NCBI GenBank assembly: GCA_016784965.1 | Contig: JADHTQ010000019.1 | Coordinates: forward strand, 1 to 64,000 | Length of the DNA stretch: 64,000 nt | Source: Bacteriovoracaceae bacterium | Lineage (GTDB): Bacteria; Bdellovibrionota; Bacteriovoracia; Bacteriovoracales; Bacteriovoracaceae | Reading direction: 5' to 3' | Shown here: piece after piece, positions 31,704-40,679 of the stretch | How positions within the stretch are numbered: position 1 is the stretch's first letter | Layout: each line of letters opens with the position of its first letter | Notes under the pieces: generated by a model | Database searches by the model: none | What the model was told of the DNA's origin: nothing | The model's input: the letters and a program-made list of their open reading frames with translations, nothing else | Made by a program: the position numbers and the translations under genes

Positions 31704-31740
31704 AAACCAGTACCCGAAACCAGTACCATAAACCAGTACC
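31704..31740. repeat. 13-bp tandem repeat (AAACCAGTACC) x3
   Basis: AAACCAGTACC starts at 31704, 31717 and 31730. It lies between composite repeat copy 3 and the 3' end of the helicase gene. The unit sequence differs from the other arrays but the period is similar. Confidence 0.85.
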
Positions 31741-31748
31741 GCCCCCCC

Positions 31749-33821
31749 CTAAAGACTATCAATCAAACTAGCAAAAAAATTATCTTTATACTCCTCAGCC
31801 TCTTCCTCACTCAAATGCCCAAAAGTAGTCCTATCCTGCTCAACAAATAACTTACTATCCTTCAAACTATGCAAAAACCGCGACCGATGCCGAGGAACTT
31901 TCTTCCCATACATCGTCCTCTCCTTACAATATGTCATAATCAACTCTTCCCGCGCACGAGTCATACCGACATAACACAACCGCCGCTCCTCACTAATATC
32001 TTCCCCTTGCTCAATCGTTCTCTTATGGGGCAAACTCTCCTCTTCAACACCAATCAAAAAAACCGTATTAAACTCCAGCCCCTTAGAAGAATGCAAAGTC
32101 ATCAGCGAAACTTCATTTTTAGAATTAACCCCTTCACCATCTCCAGCACCATCACCAGCACCATCGTCATCACCATCATCATTACTATCCTGAGAATCCT
32201 GCAGCAACAACTTTTCCACAAAGTTCTTAAGTGACGTCTCCTCCTTCATATAATTTTGAAAACGAGTAGCGGCCTCCAAAAAATTGTAAACATCACCCTT
32301 TCTCCCCTCAATTTGTTTGGGCGTATCACTGTATTCTTTTTCAATGTATTTGAGGTAGTCAATCTGCTCAATCAGTGCCCCGATAGCTTCGCGAAGAGAC
32401 ATCATTTTAAAATTCTTAGAATTTACACTAATAATCTCAACAAAACTGCTAATCAAGTTGGCCCGAGAACCCGCAACCTGAGGGAAATTTTGCATAGTTT
32501 TAAATAAAGTCATTCCCTCACTTTTGGATTTATCCAAAAATTTATTTAAAGTCGTCTTGCCGATTCCTCGATTGGGAACGTTGATAATCCGCCGCAAGGC
32601 CACTTCATTTCGGGGATTTAAAATCAAAGATAGATAGGAAATCAAGTCTTTGATCTCTTTTTTATCATAAAATTTTTGGCCGCCAATGATTTTATAAGGA
32701 ATCGAAGAAAGCCGCAAAGCATCTTCTAGTGGTGGTGTCTGGGTATTACTGCGATAGAGCATGGCCACATTGGACAGATGCACACCACTCATTTGCATCT
32801 TAGCAATTTCTTCAGCGACAACATCCGCCTCATGTTCCGTATCTCCCATCGCCCACAAGATCGGTAATTTATTGGATTTTTTTTGGGTCCACAAAGTCTT
32901 ACTTGTCCTCTTTTTATTTTCCTTGATGACCGCATTTGCCAGATTTAAAATTGGAGCCGTCGATCTGTAGTTTTGCTCCAACTTAATGATAGTTGCCCCC
33001 TTAAATTGCCTTTCAAAACTTAAAATATTACCAATGTCCGCCCCTCTGAATGCATAAATCGACTGATCATCATCTCCCACCACACAGATATTATTATGAG
33101 TTGAAGTTAAAAACTGCACTAGTTGAAACTGTAAAGGATTCGTATCTTGGTATTCATCAATCATGATGTATTGAAAGCGCTTTGAATATTTTGTGGCAAT
33201 TTGAGGATTCTTCTTTAAAATTTGAACCGCAAGCAAAATGATATCATTAAAATCAATAGCATTATAAAACTCTAAGTTCTCTTGATAGTAGCGGTAACAA
33301 TACTCGGTTGCGTGGTCATAAGGATCTTCGGGGTCAAAATAAATAGAGTCTGCAAACTCGTTTTCACCAATTCCTAAGTTCTTTAGTTTTTCAATTTTAG
33401 AAATAACCGTTTTGCGATCAAAGCCCTTACCTGCATTAAAGTGCTTCAGCGCTCGCCTTAGTACTGACAACTGATCACTAGTATCAAAAATGGTAAAGTT
33501 TTTTCTGCGCCCAATGGAGTCGATATCCTGTCTTAAAATTTGGACACAAAGAGAATGAAAAGTACAAAGTGTTAAGTCTCGCCCAACCCGCCTACCCATC
33601 AAAGCATGCATCCGCTCTCTCATCTCTTTGGATGCTTTATTGGTAAAGCTCACTCCCAAAATCGAAGATGCAGGTATCCCTAAATTTCTAATCATGTGGG
33701 CCATGCGATAAATTATTGTTTTGGTTTTTCCACTGCCGGCTCCGGCAAGTATCAATAATGGGCCATCAATTTTTTTGGCCGCCAGGCGCTGCTGCGCATT
33801 CAACTCATCTAACATTATCAT
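31749..33821 (-). CDS. UvrD/Rep-family superfamily 1 DNA helicase, 690 aa
   Basis: SF1A motifs are complete: Q motif LNAQQRLAA, Walker A GAGSGKT (about 27-33), motif Ia SFTNKASKEMRERM, motif II DEYQDTN, motif III VVGDDDQSIYAFRGAD, motif IV EQNYRSTAPIL, and motifs V/VI TLHSSKGLEFNTVFLIGVEE and VGMTRAREEL. The length is near Rep (about 670). An acidic Asp/Gly-rich insert (about 550-565) sits in the 2B region. It lacks the C-terminal Tudor-like tail of PcrA/UvrD. Likely ATP-driven 3'-5' helicase in replication or repair. Confidence 0.93.
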   Translation of the reverse strand: MIMLDELNAQQRLAAKKIDGPLLILAGAGSGKTKTIIYRMAHMIRNLGIPASSILGVSFTNKASKEMRERMHALMGRRVGRDLTLCTFHSLCVQILRQDIDSIGRRKNFTIFDTSDQLSVLRRALKHFNAGKGFDRKTVISKIEKLKNLGIGENEFADSIYFDPEDPYDHATEYCYRYYQENLEFYNAIDFNDIILLAVQILKKNPQIATKYSKRFQYIMIDEYQDTNPLQFQLVQFLTSTHNNICVVGDDDQSIYAFRGADIGNILSFERQFKGATIIKLEQNYRSTAPILNLANAVIKENKKRTSKTLWTQKKSNKLPILWAMGDTEHEADVVAEEIAKMQMSGVHLSNVAMLYRSNTQTPPLEDALRLSSIPYKIIGGQKFYDKKEIKDLISYLSLILNPRNEVALRRIINVPNRGIGKTTLNKFLDKSKSEGMTLFKTMQNFPQVAGSRANLISSFVEIISVNSKNFKMMSLREAIGALIEQIDYLKYIEKEYSDTPKQIEGRKGDVYNFLEAATRFQNYMKEETSLKNFVEKLLLQDSQDSNDDGDDDGAGDGAGDGEGVNSKNEVSLMTLHSSKGLEFNTVFLIGVEEESLPHKRTIEQGEDISEERRLCYVGMTRAREELIMTYCKERTMYGKKVPRHRSRFLHSLKDSKLFVEQDRTTFGHLSEEEAEEYKDNFFASLIDSL

Positions 33822-33899
33822 CTTGAATATTACTCCTACTTCTTGGCTAAACTACATCAAAATGGGCAAAGTGTGCAAGTATCGATTTGGACTTTGACG

Positions 33900-33970
33900 T
33901 TGTGCTTGCACAAGTTGATTTTTTCATATACATAACCTGCAAAAAGAAAAGTTTTGGGCACATGCCCAAA
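33900..33970 (+). promoter_or_regulatory. Two palindromes upstream of the secreted protein gene at 33988
   Basis: TTGTGCTTGCACAA (33900-33913) is a perfect dyad, with a further half-site TGTGCAA at 33872-33878. TTTGGGCACATGCCCAAA (33953-33970) is a perfect 18-bp palindrome that ends 17 bases before the start codon. Either could be an operator; the second would fold close to the ribosome site. Confidence 0.45.
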
Positions 33971-33987
33971 CAGATGAAGGGGGAAAA

Positions 33988-35145
33988 ATGAACAAATTAC
34001 TTTTGAATATGGTCCTAATCGCTACCTTATCCATATTAGGTCAAAGCCCAGCCTTGGCATATCTTGTGGGCTCCACCAATGTTGATCGAATAGATTATAA
34101 CGCAAACACTCACTTACTACTAATTGGTGATGCCGGGGAACTTGGAAGTCAATTCCTTGAAGCTGCAGCGAGTAAGGCTGGTCGCATCAATAAGGCATTT
34201 CCCAATCGCCAAATCATATTTATTCAAAGTGATGAAGAAAATGCAAAGTACTTTTTTCGCCTATTTAAGATAAAACTATTAAAGGAATACTCTGCTTCTT
34301 TAAACGGCAAGCGCCTCGTTAAAAGACTCGATACGTTCAAGAAGATTGATGCTATCGAGATGTTTACTCACAGCAATGCACACACCGGTGCTAGATTTGA
34401 TAGATCTAGGGGCAAGGCCCGATTTAATTCTAAAACCCGTGGTGTTGAAAACCTAACCGATAATTTTACAAAAGATGCCTATGTCACTTTAAACGGTTGT
34501 AGTATGGGCTTTAACCAAGCTGCAAAGCTGTCTAGTATCTGGAAAATTCCAGTCAGAGGTGCATTTTCTTCCACTGACTTTCAACAGTTGCACGCAAATG
34601 GCAATTGGTACTTTAACAATCCTGGTCAATATCCAGCAGATGGTGGTTGGCGCAATACCAGAAGAAAAGCTATGCTCAGAATGAAACCCGACAATATGCC
34701 ATATACTGGATCTTGGGGAACATTTAGTGCAGGACTGCCATTTTTTAAATTTTTATGTAATAACAATGGCGACACTTCGCGCTGTAAGAGAGCTATGGCA
34801 CTTTCGATGTTCGGCTTTATGTCAAATGTCCCCCTCACTCTTAACAGCTCTTTTGAAGAATACAAGCAAGTAGTTAGAGATTTTTTATGTCCTATCAGTG
34901 CCCATAATGACATAAACAGCAAATGTATCCAGGAATTAATTGATGCTGAAACCACTGGAAACGAAGTGTATTCGCCCTTTAATGGCAAAATGTTAAATTG
35001 CAATATGAATAAGTGTCAATACCACTACAAATGTTCAGGGTTTTTGGGCAGGGGAAAATGCCAAGTATCGCAAACCGGCAATGCAGATAACAAAGCGTTA
35101 ATTCAAGAGTACTTTCGCTATTTACAGGGTTTTGAGCTTCTATAA
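33988..35145 (+). CDS. Secreted protein with a caspase-like (clan CD) His-Cys pattern, 385 aa
   Basis: A signal peptide (about 1-24) leads to HLLLIGDAGELGSQFLEAA and IIFIQSDEENA, a Rossmann-like start. IDAIEMFTHSN (His128) and AYVTLNGCSMG (Cys171) follow, a strand-His and strand-Cys order typical of caspase/gingipain/CHAT folds. After it WKIPVRGAFSSTDF fits the next strand. The C-terminal third has eight or more Cys (LCNNNGDTSRC, NCNMNKCQYHYKCSG) and may be a disulphide-rich domain. Peptidase activity is inference. Strong ribosome site (AAGGGGG). Divergent from the helicase gene. Confidence 0.7.
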   Translation: MNKLLLNMVLIATLSILGQSPALAYLVGSTNVDRIDYNANTHLLLIGDAGELGSQFLEAAASKAGRINKAFPNRQIIFIQSDEENAKYFFRLFKIKLLKEYSASLNGKRLVKRLDTFKKIDAIEMFTHSNAHTGARFDRSRGKARFNSKTRGVENLTDNFTKDAYVTLNGCSMGFNQAAKLSSIWKIPVRGAFSSTDFQQLHANGNWYFNNPGQYPADGGWRNTRRKAMLRMKPDNMPYTGSWGTFSAGLPFFKFLCNNNGDTSRCKRAMALSMFGFMSNVPLTLNSSFEEYKQVVRDFLCPISAHNDINSKCIQELIDAETTGNEVYSPFNGKMLNCNMNKCQYHYKCSGFLGRGKCQVSQTGNADNKALIQEYFRYLQGFELL

Positions 35146-35208
35146 AAAACTAACTGCATTAAGACCTCCACTTACTCACATTACTCGTAATTGTTCAAAT
35201 GAAATTAC

Positions 35209-35237
35209 TTGATTTTACTCGCTTGCAACTATATTAT
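35209..35237 (+). promoter_or_regulatory. Candidate promoter of the fumarase-metG operon
   Basis: TTGATT (35209-35214) and TATTAT (35232-35237) are 17 bases apart, about 50 bases before the ATG at 35287. Confidence 0.45.
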
Positions 35238-35286
35238 TCGTGTACAAAATATTAATAATCCAAACATAACAGATGAGGATAAGTGT

Positions 35287-36174
35287 ATGACAAATGAGGA
35301 AAATCTCAGTAAGTCGACCTTCGAATTATTGAAAAAGACAACTTCAGAATTACCAAGTGATGTCACCAAGGTAATAAAGGAGACCAAGGCTCGGGAAAAC
35401 GATGGATCTACTGCTCAATATGCGATGGATATCATTCAAAAAAACCTTGATCTGGCCTCTAGGAACCAGCGACCAATCTGCCAGGATACCGGAACAGTAT
35501 TGATTTATGTCGATCACCCAGTGGGTTTTTCTCAGAAAAAATTCACCCAAATTGCGGAAAAAGAAATCGTAAAAGCGACACAAGCAGGTTTTTTACGTCA
35601 AAATTCGGTGGACCCAATTACTGGACAAAACAAAGGCATGAACATCGGTCCGGGGCATCCGGCCATTCATTTCCACGAGCACGACAAAGATACCGTCACC
35701 ATCAAGATGATGTTAAAAGGTGGTGGTTGTGAAAATGTAGGCGCCCAGTATGCTCTTCCCTACACCACACTAAACGCTGGCCGAGATCTAAGTGGTGTGC
35801 GCAAAGTAATCTTAGAAGCCGTTTTAAAGGCCCAAGGCAAAGGATGTAGTCCTGGTGTTTTAGGCGTTTGTATCGGCGGTGATCGCGGCTCTAGTTTTAT
35901 GGAATCAAAAAATCAATTTTTGAGAAGACTAGATGATGTAAACGGCCATAAAGAGCTTAGAGACTTAGAAGAAGATATTCTTGAGTCTGCAAATAAGTTA
36001 GGGGTAGGACCTATGGGATTTAGTGGCAATACGACGCTACTTGGTTGCAAAATTGGAATGTTAAATAGGTTGCCAGCTAGCTATTATGTGTCCATCTCTT
36101 ATATGTGCTGGGCCTATCGAAGGCAAGGAGTCGAGCTTGCAAAAGATAATACTATTTCCAAATGGATCTACTAA
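35287..36174 (+). CDS. Class I fumarate hydratase, alpha subunit, 295 aa
   Basis: The ATG at 35287 follows GAGGAT; the frame runs farther upstream without a ribosome site. The chain matches the Fe-S (class I) fumarase/tartrate dehydratase N-terminal half: ARENDGSTAQYAMDIIQKNL, RPICQDTGTVLIYVDHP with the first cluster Cys, GCSPGVLGVCIGGDRGSS with the second, and LLGCKIGM with the third. It catalyses fumarate to malate in the TCA cycle together with the beta subunit encoded 12 bases downstream. Two-subunit forms are common outside Enterobacteria. Confidence 0.92.
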   Translation: MTNEENLSKSTFELLKKTTSELPSDVTKVIKETKARENDGSTAQYAMDIIQKNLDLASRNQRPICQDTGTVLIYVDHPVGFSQKKFTQIAEKEIVKATQAGFLRQNSVDPITGQNKGMNIGPGHPAIHFHEHDKDTVTIKMMLKGGGCENVGAQYALPYTTLNAGRDLSGVRKVILEAVLKAQGKGCSPGVLGVCIGGDRGSSFMESKNQFLRRLDDVNGHKELRDLEEDILESANKLGVGPMGFSGNTTLLGCKIGMLNRLPASYYVSISYMCWAYRRQGVELAKDNTISKWIY

Positions 36175-36186
36175 AAAGGAAGAAAC

Positions 36187-36765
36187 ATGAAGAGACTAAA
36201 TTATCCATTTACAAATGAAGCCGTCAGAGAGTTAAAAGTTGGAGATCAAGTTTTAATTAGCGGGACGATATATACAGGAAGAGACGCTGTTCATAAATAT
36301 TTGCACGATAAAAATGAATGCCCTGTAGACTTAAAAAACCAAATAATTTATCACTGCGGGCCAGTTATTGTTAAAAATGAAGAGACTGGCAAATATAAGG
36401 TTATGGCCGCAGGACCGACCACTTCTGCTCGCGAAGAGCCCTACCAGTGGGAAGTAATGAGAGATCACGGCATCGTGGGAGTTATTGGCAAAGGTGGTAT
36501 GGGACAAAAGACACTTGATGGTTGCCAAAAATATGGTTGTGTGTATTTACATGCCGTTGGGGGAGCGGCCCAAGTTCTTGCTGAGAATATCGATGAAGTG
36601 AAAAATGTTTACCTCGAAGAATTAGGAGCACCTGAGGCCATATGGGAGCTTGAAGTTACAGACTTTCCAGTCGTTGTAACTATGGATTCCCATGGAAACT
36701 CGCTCCACGCTGAAGTTTTAGATAGTAGTAGAAATATATTTGAAGAATTAATAAAGGATAAATAA
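36187..36765 (+). CDS. Class I fumarate hydratase, beta subunit, 192 aa
   Basis: Matches the C-terminal (beta) domain of class I fumarase: AVRELKVGDQVLISGTIYTG then RDAVHKYL, a YHCGPVIVK strand, and the substrate-loop MAAGPTTSAREEPYQWEVMR, followed by GVIGKGGMGQKTLDGCQKYG. Length is normal for the separate subunit. Starts 12 bases after the alpha subunit with AAGGAAG as ribosome site. metG follows 14 bases later, so the three genes form one operon. Confidence 0.92.
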   Translation: MKRLNYPFTNEAVRELKVGDQVLISGTIYTGRDAVHKYLHDKNECPVDLKNQIIYHCGPVIVKNEETGKYKVMAAGPTTSAREEPYQWEVMRDHGIVGVIGKGGMGQKTLDGCQKYGCVYLHAVGGAAQVLAENIDEVKNVYLEELGAPEAIWELEVTDFPVVVTMDSHGNSLHAEVLDSSRNIFEELIKDK

Positions 36766-36779
36766 AGGATTAAGTAACG

Positions 36780-38477
36780 ATGAGACATCTTATAACTTCT
36801 GCTCTACCCTACGCAAATGGCCCATTACATTTTGGACACCTTGTAGGAGCTTATCTTCCTGCCGATGTATATACCAGACACGTAAGGCAAAAAGGGGAAA
36901 AAGCTGTACACATCTGCGGAACCGATGAACACGGTGTAGCGATTATGCTTGGGGCCCAAAAGGAAAAAGAAGATTATAAAGCTTATGTCGATCGTTGGCA
37001 TAATTTTTTTAAAGAGCTGTTTCACCAATACCAAGTAGATTTTGATTTTTTCGGACAAACTTCGGCCGACTACCACAAGGAAGAGGTAGAGGCCTGGTTT
37101 AAACTGCTAAATGATCGAGAACTTATTAGTAAAAAAGATGACCAACAACTGTATTGCAACGATTGCAGCAATCACCTTCCAGATCGCTTTGTGGAGGGCA
37201 AATGTTATAAATGTGGTTATGAGGCAGCACGAGGAGATGAGTGCCCCAGTTGTGGCCTATGGGTAGAACCTTCAAAACTCATTGAACCAGTTTGCAAGAT
37301 TTGTAGTAGCCAAAATATCAAAGAGGTCACTAGTACTCAGTACTACCTGCTTCTTTCAAAATTTCATAGTGAGTTTCGCAACTGGCTTGAAACTAAAGAG
37401 GGAAAGTGGAGAAAGACTGTGTTTCCATTTGTCGACTCTCTCTCCAAAACAGAACTCCACGACCGAGCAATAAGCAGAGATCTAGATTGGGGAATCGATG
37501 TTCCGCTACCAGATGCAGATGGCAAAAAGCTGTATGTATGGTTTGATGCCCCTATTGGTTATGTAAGCAATTTAAAAGAATACCTAAAAAGCATAGATAG
37601 CAAAGAAGATTATCTTAAAGATTGGTGGAAAAATGATGACACCCAAATCGTAAACTTCATCGGAAAAGATAATATTATTTTTCACACCATCATCTTCCCC
37701 GTAATGTCTCTTGCTTCAGGACGTGTAAATCCAGTCACGAATGTTCCTGCAAACCAATTTCTAAATCTTGCAGGAAAGCCATTTTCCAAATCTTCTGGTT
37801 GGTATATCGATGCCCAGAAGGCAATATCTGATTTTGGAGCTGATGCTCTAAGATATTATCTAATTTCAATTATGCCCGAAAATCAAGACTCAAGCTTTAC
37901 CTGGGATCACTTTGCAGCAAGAGTTAACAATGAGTTAGCAAACAATATTGGAAACCTTATCAATCGCTGTTTGAAGTTTTGGGATAAAAATTGGAAAGAT
38001 GGCATTGAAGGCCAATTATTTAGCGGCTTTGCTGACAGCTCAGAAGGTTTAAAATTACAGCAAGGACTTACTGAACATTTGGAGTTATTAGATAGTATCC
38101 AAATTAGAAAAGCACTAGAGAAGGTCATGGCAATAGGCAACAATGCCAATACATTTTTTTCAGATCGAGAACCGTGGGCACAAATTAAAGAAGATCGCAA
38201 CAAGGCCGCAACGACCATTGCCTACACCACTCAATATATTTTAGCATTGGGAGTGTTGCTGACCCCCTATCTTCCGTCCTTAAGTAAAAGAATCTTAAGT
38301 TATTTTGACGATTTGCTAACACCAGAATTAAAAAGCAATATTTACAAGGGTAACCTCGATGTGATTGAGTCAATTTTCACCAGCAGAGAATTAGTTAAAC
38401 TCTCAGGAGAGCCTCAAGTTCTAGTTCCTAAAATTGATGAAGATTTGATAAAAAAATTATCAAGTGAATTACAGTAA
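36780..38477 (+). CDS. metG: Methionyl-tRNA synthetase, 565 aa
   Basis: Class I synthetase with the HIGH-like LPYANGPLHFGHLVGAYLP at the N-terminus. Two Cys-x2-Cys zinc knuckles follow (CNDCSNH, CYKCGYE and CPSCGLW, CKICSS). The catalytic signature is FIGKDNIIFHTIIFP, and the KMSKS loop reads GKPFSKSSGWYID, so the first Lys of KMSKS is Pro here. An anticodon-binding helical domain completes it. No C-terminal EMAP dimerisation domain, as in the short monomeric MetRS type. Charges tRNA-Met in the cytoplasm. Third gene of the fumarase operon. Confidence 0.95.
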   Translation: MRHLITSALPYANGPLHFGHLVGAYLPADVYTRHVRQKGEKAVHICGTDEHGVAIMLGAQKEKEDYKAYVDRWHNFFKELFHQYQVDFDFFGQTSADYHKEEVEAWFKLLNDRELISKKDDQQLYCNDCSNHLPDRFVEGKCYKCGYEAARGDECPSCGLWVEPSKLIEPVCKICSSQNIKEVTSTQYYLLLSKFHSEFRNWLETKEGKWRKTVFPFVDSLSKTELHDRAISRDLDWGIDVPLPDADGKKLYVWFDAPIGYVSNLKEYLKSIDSKEDYLKDWWKNDDTQIVNFIGKDNIIFHTIIFPVMSLASGRVNPVTNVPANQFLNLAGKPFSKSSGWYIDAQKAISDFGADALRYYLISIMPENQDSSFTWDHFAARVNNELANNIGNLINRCLKFWDKNWKDGIEGQLFSGFADSSEGLKLQQGLTEHLELLDSIQIRKALEKVMAIGNNANTFFSDREPWAQIKEDRNKAATTIAYTTQYILALGVLLTPYLPSLSKRILSYFDDLLTPELKSNIYKGNLDVIESIFTSRELVKLSGEPQVLVPKIDEDLIKKLSSELQ

Positions 38478-38506
38478 ATCCAAAATTATATTAAAGTAAA
38501 ATTAAA

Positions 38507-39034
38507 CTATTCACTAACTCTCTTAGATAAGCCGCGATAGGGCTTTCCAGTAATGTTAGTTATAGCAGCAGGAAAATGATCTAAAATAAATCTAAGAATG
38601 TTTTTAATCGAAATATTATGTATTGGCTTATTATTTTCATCGACAATGGGAACGTGACGATAACCACCAACATGCATATTGTTCATTACGTAGGCTATCA
38701 TATCTTCTTTCATTAAGCTTACAGGATCTTGAGTCATAATTTCAGATACATTTACCTTTGATAGATCACTAATAATACCCGTAACTTTATATAAAAGATC
38801 CCTTTCAGTTACAATCCCTTCTAATTGTCCATTCTTGGTAATTAAAACAGAGCCAACTCTCTTTTCTTGTAACAGTTTTACAGCTTCAGCAACAGAAGCG
38901 GAAATATCTAAAGTAAGAACAGGTCCCAACCCCAATTCTTTAATTGATAACTTAAAGGTATTACTACTTAGTACTGTTGGATCAGCATCTTGCTCGTGCA
39001 TAATTCTGATTTCATCGTCAATGTAACTTTCCAC
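38507..39034 (-). CDS. CBS-domain pair protein, 175 aa
   Basis: A GTG at 39034 has GGAGGT at ideal distance, whereas the in-frame ATG at 39046 would place that site inside the gene; I therefore prefer 39034. Two CBS domains are visible: LTLDISASVAEAVKLLQEKR then VGSVLITKNGQLEGIVTERDLL, and MTQDPVSLMKEDMIAYVMNN then YRHVPIVDENNKPIHNISIK. No catalytic domain is attached. Such proteins bind adenine nucleotides and regulate partners. It converges on metG and is otherwise alone; partner unknown. Confidence 0.9.
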   Translation of the reverse strand: MESYIDDEIRIMHEQDADPTVLSSNTFKLSIKELGLGPVLTLDISASVAEAVKLLQEKRVGSVLITKNGQLEGIVTERDLLYKVTGIISDLSKVNVSEIMTQDPVSLMKEDMIAYVMNNMHVGGYRHVPIVDENNKPIHNISIKNILRFILDHFPAAITNITGKPYRGLSKRVSE

Positions 39035-39231
39035 ATCTACCTCCATTACTTATGTAAAACCGAGTATACTGCCACTTGTCATATGAGTGGTCTATCATAT
39101 CAGCTGTGTAGCATATCACTTTTTTTTTAAAAGTGCTAGTTTACAACTTAGCAATTATGATAAAATACCTAACAAATGTAAATTATTTACGTGTAATTAA
39201 TGTAATTATTTAAAAAATGACTGGAGAAATT

Positions 39232-39882
39232 ATGTTTAAAGGCAATTTACTCAAAATTTTTTGGCTTTTTATTTTTTTAACCTTCGCCCCAGTAACCAAT
39301 GCGGGGTTCCTCTTAGAGCCGTTTTTTGGCTACGCAATCGGAACCATCGATACAAACTACGAGGTTCCATCAACTACTGAAACCCTTCGCTACCCTTTAA
39401 ATGGCGTGTTATTTGGAGGTAGAGTCGGTGCCACCTTTCTAGGCCTTCAAGCTGGCATCGAATATGGCGTGGCATCTTTGGGTACAGAGCTAAACTCTTC
39501 TGTTACAGGCTCTTTTGATCTTCTAGGCAATGCTGATTCCTCTTACCTTGGAGTTTTTGCAGGATACCAATTTCCAATGTTACTGAAAATTTGGGGCACC
39601 TACTATACTAACATCAGCTATACCTTTGGTGCTGACGGTGCATTTTCTGGAAAGGAAGCTGTAGGTTCCGGATACGGCGTAGGTATAGGCTTTCAACCAA
39701 TTCCCATTCCTGCTCCTTATGTAAGCCTTAGTTTTAATCTTGAGTACAGAACCTTCACAATGGACAAAGCAGATTTACTTGCAGCAAAATTTAATGAAGG
39801 TACAGGTGGCGGTATTTTTACATCTCAAGATTGGACCATCACTGAAATCTACGGCAGCATCAGCTTTCCCGTCAATTTTTAA
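39232..39882 (+). CDS. Outer-membrane beta-barrel candidate, 216 aa
   Basis: The ATG at 39232 follows GGAG and begins MFKGNLLKIFWLFIFLTFAP, a signal peptide cut near TNAG. The mature chain alternates strands and turns (LEPFFGYAIGTIDTNYEV, SYLGVFAGYQFPML, GSGYGVGIGFQPIP) and ends in IYGSISFPVNF with terminal Phe, the usual barrel signature. Similar ending and size to the barrel at 30284-31063, without the Lys/Thr head. Function unknown. Confidence 0.75.
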   Translation: MFKGNLLKIFWLFIFLTFAPVTNAGFLLEPFFGYAIGTIDTNYEVPSTTETLRYPLNGVLFGGRVGATFLGLQAGIEYGVASLGTELNSSVTGSFDLLGNADSSYLGVFAGYQFPMLLKIWGTYYTNISYTFGADGAFSGKEAVGSGYGVGIGFQPIPIPAPYVSLSFNLEYRTFTMDKADLLAAKFNEGTGGGIFTSQDWTITEIYGSISFPVNF

Positions 39883-39940
39883 ATATTAAAAAAACAACAA
39901 ACCCTGCCCCTGCCATCCCAGGAAACAAGGCTTGATGTTT

Positions 39941-39959
39941 AACTAACTAACTAACTAAC
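39941..39959. repeat. Tetranucleotide tandem repeat (AACT)
   Basis: AACTAACTAACTAACTAAC, nearly five copies of AACT, lies in the gap between two converging genes. Copy number may vary; there is no coding effect. Confidence 0.9.
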
Positions 39960-39977
39960 GGTCTATTTAATAGGGTA

Positions 39978-40418
39978 TTACCAGGGACGGTTACTTGATA
40001 CCACTTCTAAGTCACAGTACACAACTGCCATATATTTACCACTAAGGGCAACTGCTTGATCAAGGCCAACAATAACTTTTTGTCCACCTCTTACAACTTT
40101 TATTTTTTTGGGATTATCGAGATCTGAAGAACCACAGGCAACAACGGTATTACCTGCAACTTTGATATCACCTGACTCAAGAAATACTTCTCTATCTGCG
40201 CGATATCCATCACTACCACTTCTGGGTCCGTAATATGGGGTATTGTCTGAAAGCTTGGTGGGTCTTTTATTTCTGCTGCCATTATTGTAGTCACAACCAT
40301 GGCCGTAAGTATAAGAGTAGTTATACCCATAACCGTAACCACATTTATAAGCGGGCCCTGCAAAAAGGCTTGATACATTTACTGTAGCAAGCATCGTGAT
40401 AAGAATTAAGTATTTCAT
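39978..40418 (-). CDS. Small secreted Tyr/Gly-rich protein, 146 aa
   Basis: A signal peptide (KYLILITMLATVNVSSLFAG) is followed by a Tyr/Gly-rich head (YKCGYGYGYNYSYTYGHGCDY) and a Ser/Pro-rich link. The C-terminal 75 residues look like one beta-rich domain with two Cys (VVACGSS, VVYCDLE). Ribosome site GGGGAG. No family recognised. Probably periplasmic or surface-exposed. Confidence 0.75.
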   Translation of the reverse strand: MKYLILITMLATVNVSSLFAGPAYKCGYGYGYNYSYTYGHGCDYNNGSRNKRPTKLSDNTPYYGPRSGSDGYRADREVFLESGDIKVAGNTVVACGSSDLDNPKKIKVVRGGQKVIVGLDQAVALSGKYMAVVYCDLEVVSSNRPW

Positions 40419-40572
40419 ATTTCTCCCCTTTATTTATGATAGTCGCTTATTTTAGTGCAGAGTTCACTGAGCTGCAACAATAGATTCATTCCCAACATAT
40501 CACTATATTATAATTTGTCAATGTATTTTGAAAAAAAGTAACAATTAAGACTTAAAACCTAAAAAAAATAAC

Positions 40573-40601
40573 TTGACAGAATACTACAAATTTTGTCTAA
40601 G
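40573..40601 (+). promoter_or_regulatory. Candidate sigma-70 promoter for the gene at 40680
   Basis: Consensus TTGACA (40573-40578), 17-base spacer, TCTAAG (40596-40601). About 80 bases before the start codon in an AT-rich gap. Confidence 0.45.
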
Positions 40602-40679
40602 CACATCACAAACAGTACCAATGCAAACACAAGTCATAATTGCATTTTCGACCATAACTTAACCTGAAGGAGAACTCTA

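Noticed and set aside
28682-31740. CRISPR array
   Set aside because: Units are only 6-16 bp with no unique 30-bp spacers, and no cas gene is nearby.
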